A stretch of 64,000 nt of DNA from Candidatus Altimarinota bacterium (GTDB lineage Bacteria > Patescibacteriota > Gracilibacteria > BD1-5 > UBA2023). This document shows positions 60,275-64,000 of this stretch, piece by piece. The stretch lies in contig JAQTLR010000001.1 in the NCBI GenBank assembly GCA_028714815.1, positions 124,001 through 188,000 of the forward strand, read 5' to 3'. Position numbers and translations under genes: made by a program. The number at the start of each line of letters is the position of its first letter. Within the stretch, counting starts at the first letter, position 1. Under the pieces are notes generated by a model. That model was not told the DNA's origin. It saw nothing but the letters and a program-made list of their open reading frames with translations, and did not search any database.

Positions 60275-60458
60275 AGTCGTATAATAGCTATATACGGGAA
60301 AAATCAAAATTTAAATTCAAAGATATTGCTTTAAAATGAGGATTCTAGTAGTCAAAAACCATTAACTATCATAATGATAACTTTTGACATGAGAATGAGA
60401 TATTTAGATTAGATGTAAAAGTGTTTTTAGAATCATTTGAATCAGATAATCTCTGTTT

Positions 60459-60486
60459 TTGCTTTTCCTGAAAAAATTCATATAAT
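60459..60486 (+). promoter_or_regulatory. Promoter of hsdR
   Basis: TTGCTT (60459-60464), 16-base spacer, TATAAT (60481-60486), 36 bases before ATG. Confidence 0.65.
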
Positions 60487-60521
60487 CTCGACAATTTATT
60501 TGCAATTACTTTTATTTTCTA

Positions 60522-63287
60522 ATGAGTCAAAATCCTGAACAAGAGGCTAGAAAAAACATAGATAATCTTCTCATACAAGCAGGATGGGTTATCCAAGACA
60601 TGAAAACCCTCAATATTATGTTTTCTCTTGGAGTGGCAGTTCGGGAGTTTCCGCTCGATAAAGGAAATGGTTTTGCGGACTATCTTCTCTATGTGGATGG
60701 TCGGGCTATCGGGGTTGTGGAAGCGAAGAAAGAATGATCCACTCTCGTTGGGGTAGAGACTCAGTCTCTCAAATATGCAACAGGACTTCCAAGCTGGGTC
60801 GATGCGTACCAGAACCCTCTTCCATTTTCCTACGAATCTACGGGGATCGAAACCCGTTTCACGAATTCTCTTGAACCTGATGCTAAAAGCAGACAGGTTT
60901 TTGCTTTTCATAGACCAGAGGCTCTTCTCGAACTTGTGAATAGAGAAAAACAGTCTATGGAGCTTATGCAAATCCTCCCTCCACTCGATGAAAAGTGACT
61001 TCGTAAGGTACAAATAGAAGCCATTAACAACCTCGAAAATTCCCTCAAAGCCGACAAACCACGAGCCCTTATTCAAATGGCAACAGGAACGGGGAAAACT
61101 TTTACATTCTGTAATATCGCATATCGACTCATAAAACATACAGGGGCAAAACGAATTCTCTTCCTTGTAGATCGCGGAAATCTTGCGAGACAGACCATGA
61201 AAGAGTTCCAGAACTTTAGTGTGCCTGGAGATGGACGAAAATTCACCGAGCTCTACAATGTGCAGAATATGGCGAGCAACAAGATAGATGAGGTCGCAAA
61301 GGTCACTATCTGTACGATTCAACGTATGTATAGTATGATTGCTGGAGTCGAGATGGAAGAAGAAATGGAAGAGAAATCCATGATTGATTTCAATATGGCC
61401 GACATGCTCAAATTGCCCGACGATGTTTCATATAATCCCCTCATTCCTATCGAGTCTTTCGACTATATCGTCGTGGACGAGTGCCATAGGAGTATATATA
61501 ATCTCTGGAGACAAACGCTCGAATACTTTGATGCGAAACTCATAGGACTCACAGCGACCCCATCCAAGCAGACCATCGGGTTTTTCAATAATAATCTCGT
61601 AATGGAGTACAACCACGAACGAGCGGTAGCAGATGGAATCAATGTGGACTTCAATGTCTACAAGATCGAGACTGCAATCGGGACACAAGGGTCCAAGGTG
61701 GAATCTGGATACTACATAGACAAGCGAGATAAACTCACGCGACAGGTTCGATATGAGCTCCTCGATAACGACTTTATGTACTCGGCAAAAGACCTCGATA
61801 GATCAGTGGTTTCGCTCGATCAGATACGCACCGTGATTCGAACCTTTCGAGATAAACTCCCGACAGAGATATTTCCAGGGCGAAAGGAAGTTCCGAAGAC
61901 CCTCATATTCGCAAAAGATGATTCTCATGCGGAGGATATCGTGAAGATTATTCGAGAGGAATTTGGGAAGGGAAATGATTTTTGTCAGAAAATCACCTAC
62001 AAGACTACGGGCAGAAAACCAGAAGACCTTATTAGTGCTTTTCGTAATGACTATAATCCACGTATTGCTGTGACGGTTGATATGATTGCAACGGGAACAG
62101 ATATCAAACCACTTGAGATAGTCTTTTTTATGCGTTCCGTCAAATCTCAGCTCCTCTTCGAGCAGATGAAAGGACGCGGAGTGCGAGTTATAGATGATAA
62201 TGATTTTCGTCAGGTAACTCCAGATGCAGAGCGGAAAACCCATTTTGTCATCATCGATGCGGTCGGCGTGACCGAGCAGGACAAGACCGATACCAAACCT
62301 CTCGACAAGCAACCGACCGCCAGCTTCGAGAAGATTATGAAGGTGATCAGTATGGGAAATACCGAGGAAGATATGCTCTCCACTCTCGTTTCCCGGCTTT
62401 CGCGTATTTCAAAATCATTTACTCCCGCACAGAACGAAGAACTTGAAACAATAGGAGGAATTGGAATCCATGAACTCAGCAAAAACATTATTGATGCTAT
62501 CGATGAGGACGTGATCCTCTCAAAAACGCTTGAAAATACTGGAAAGCAGGATATATCTGAACTCACCGAGGATGAGATTCGCAAAACACGCAAGGAGCTT
62601 GCGAAAATAGCATTGAAGCCCCTCTATAATCCTGCCTATAGAGATCGACTCATGGAGATCAAGAAGGACAACGAGCAGATTATCGATTCTGTGAGTATCG
62701 ATACACTCTTATTTTCAGGTCAGAGCGAAGATGCGAAGCTCAAGGCGCGAGGAATCGTGGAATCTTTCAAGCACTTCATAGATGAGAACAAGGATGAACT
62801 GGAACTCATCAAAACGTATTACAATCACTCGTATAAATCCAAGACTACATTTGAGGATGTGAAGAGTTTCGCGAAGAAGATCGACCAAATTCCCGCCCTC
62901 AGAAACCAATCCAATCTCTGGCGAGCCTATCGCACACTTATGCCCGAGAAAGTCATAGAATCCGATAGCTACACCAACGCTGATTATATCTCACTTCTTA
63001 CGTTTACTCTCCAATATATCGATACTCTGGAACCGTACCGATATCGAATAGAGTCGAGATTTGAACAGTGGGTGCAAGAGAAAGAAAAAGCGGGAGTTTT
63101 ATGGAATGTGGAACAACGAGAATGGCTGGAGATTATAAAGGAAGAAATTTCGAGCTCACTCTCTGTCTCGACTGAGGATTTTGAATATGGGAACCTACTG
63201 AAAAAATGATGAATTGGAGGGGCTTATAAGGTTTTTGGGAATGGGTTAAATGGAGTGATTGAGGAGATGAATGGGGTTTTGGTTTAG
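60522..63287 (+). CDS. hsdR: Type I restriction enzyme R (motor and nuclease) subunit
   Basis: A 921-aa protein with four TGA codons. N-terminal nuclease: FADYLLYVDGRAIGVVEAKKE (Asp53, E-x-K at 67-69), typical of HsdR PD-(D/E)xK. Helicase motor: Walker A MATGT GKT (186-193), DECH box (319-322), ATP-binding TATPSK and motif VI QMKGRGVRV. A C-terminal region (~610-800; YRDRLMEIKKDNEQIIDSV, SFKHFIDENKDELELI) matches the EcoEI-type R C-terminal domain. HsdR translocates DNA and cuts it at a distance. hsdM and hsdS are not in the visible part; they may follow downstream. The frame stays open past three successive TGAs near 63208-63213. Confidence 0.93.
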
Positions 63288-63306
63288 TTCTTTAATCATA
63301 AAATAT

Positions 63307-64000
63307 ATGTCTGAGATTGATTATAAGAAGAAGATTGAATCAATGAAAAAAAAATGCTGAGAAGAGTTTCTTAGTAATTTTTTTGAACTAGAACTTGGAT
63401 TTGGAAAAATAGAGGATGTATTGCCAGCATTAAATCTTTCGACTAATAAGGTTGTATGGGATAGATTATTAAAAATAATTAATGTCTGAGAAACATACTC
63501 TAGAATCATTTCAATTGAATGATTTCAAAAATTTATAAAAAATAGTTATAAACTTGATATAATTAATAGTACAAGTATTTTTAGTCTAATCTATGAGATA
63601 AGTAATAAAGATAATAAAATCTTTGAGAAACTGGAAAAAAATTATGAAATAAGTTTTGGTGGAGCTTTTCATTTTTATGAGATAAATATTGATAAATATT
63701 CAAATAATATTATTAATTACCTAGACGCCTTCAAAGATGCATTACGACATATTAATGATGAATTTTCGATATTGTCACAATCTGCCACTTTAATTCTTCC
63801 TTACACTCCAGAGTGAGAATATAATGACTACTATATAGTACATCATGGAAGTAAAAGAAAAAACAAGGAAATCAGATGATATGTTACTGAGTTAACAACT
63901 ATCGAATCAACAAATAGTTTTTACTTCTTTTTTCAAGAAGTATCTGGAAAACATTTTCTTGTATTAAAGCGACCTTTTCATGAAGGAAAAGTAACTTATT
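63307..64000 (+). CDS. Unknown protein after hsdR (5' part only)
   Basis: ATG at 63307 starts a frame that is still open at the window edge (231 codons seen, five TGA). It begins MSEIDYKKKIESMKKKCGEE and later has FYEINIDKYSNNIINYLDAF and a mixed alpha/beta region (TTIESTNSFYFFFQEVSG). It is very AT-rich. No known domain recognised; not an HsdM or HsdS N terminus as far as I can see. It begins 19 bases after hsdR stop, so may be co-transcribed and part of the restriction system or an extra defence gene. Confidence 0.6.

Noticed and set aside
1-64000. CRISPR arrays
   Set aside because: No regularly spaced repeats with spacers were seen; the four repeated terminators at 46.9-48.5 kb are unevenly spaced and each follows a gene.

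Overview
The window comes from a bacterium that reads UGA as glycine (genetic code 25), the code known from Absconditabacteria (SR1) and Gracilibacteria (BD1-5). Almost every accessory gene is cut by in-frame TGA under the standard code and becomes one open frame when TGA is glycine. The TGA codons fall on glycines of diagnostic motifs: the Walker A loop of the ABC ATPase, the thrombospondin-type calcium loops of the first gene, the glycine before the lipobox cysteine, and the DNGKGM box of a GHKL ATPase. I cannot tell the two phyla apart from this window. Every CDS coordinate below assumes code 25; real stops are TAA or TAG.

Layout. 0-6.2 kb: end of an exported calcium-binding-repeat protein, an ABC-2 exporter (ATPase plus two permeases), two tandem COG4705-type membrane proteins, and a PAP2-like membrane protein. 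6.3-11.9 kb: a small membrane protein, a strongly folded non-coding RNA candidate with its own promoter and terminator, then five exported, membrane or lipoprotein genes in a row. 12-19.6 kb: accessory region that looks like an integrated element: a 566-aa unknown protein, a DUF2958-like protein, a primase-helicase-like protein and two tandem serine recombinases; it abuts a minus-strand tRNA-Phe gene.

19.6-46.8 kb: mostly core chromosome: dnaE, a TPR protein and a very UGA-rich 691-aa exported protein, a P-loop kinase, the rpsT-infC-rpmI-rplT translation cluster, yidD, a PAP2 phosphatase, a GIY-YIG gene framed by an inverted repeat, DedA, rhodanese, rpoC and rpoB (transcribed right to left from a long folded leader), several membrane or coiled-coil proteins, grpE and two glycosyltransferases.

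46.8-49.4 kb: three minus-strand toxin-antitoxin-like cassettes and a type IV pilin-like gene, each ending in a near-identical terminator. 49.9-64 kb: a probable defence island: an Mrr nuclease-HRDC fusion followed by a MORC/Hsp90-like GHKL ATPase, a zinc-ribbon protein, two unknown proteins (840 and about 171 aa), a nuclease-NACHT-pentapeptide STAND protein broken by an in-frame TAA, a zinc-ribbon membrane protein, and the R subunit of a type I restriction system.

Promoters that can be picked out share a TTGC-type -35 box and usually a 16-bp spacer. Core genes (rpoC, ribosomal proteins, infC) use almost no UGA, whereas accessory and exported genes use it heavily. No rRNA genes and no CRISPR array were seen. 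All calls are by reading; no database search was run.
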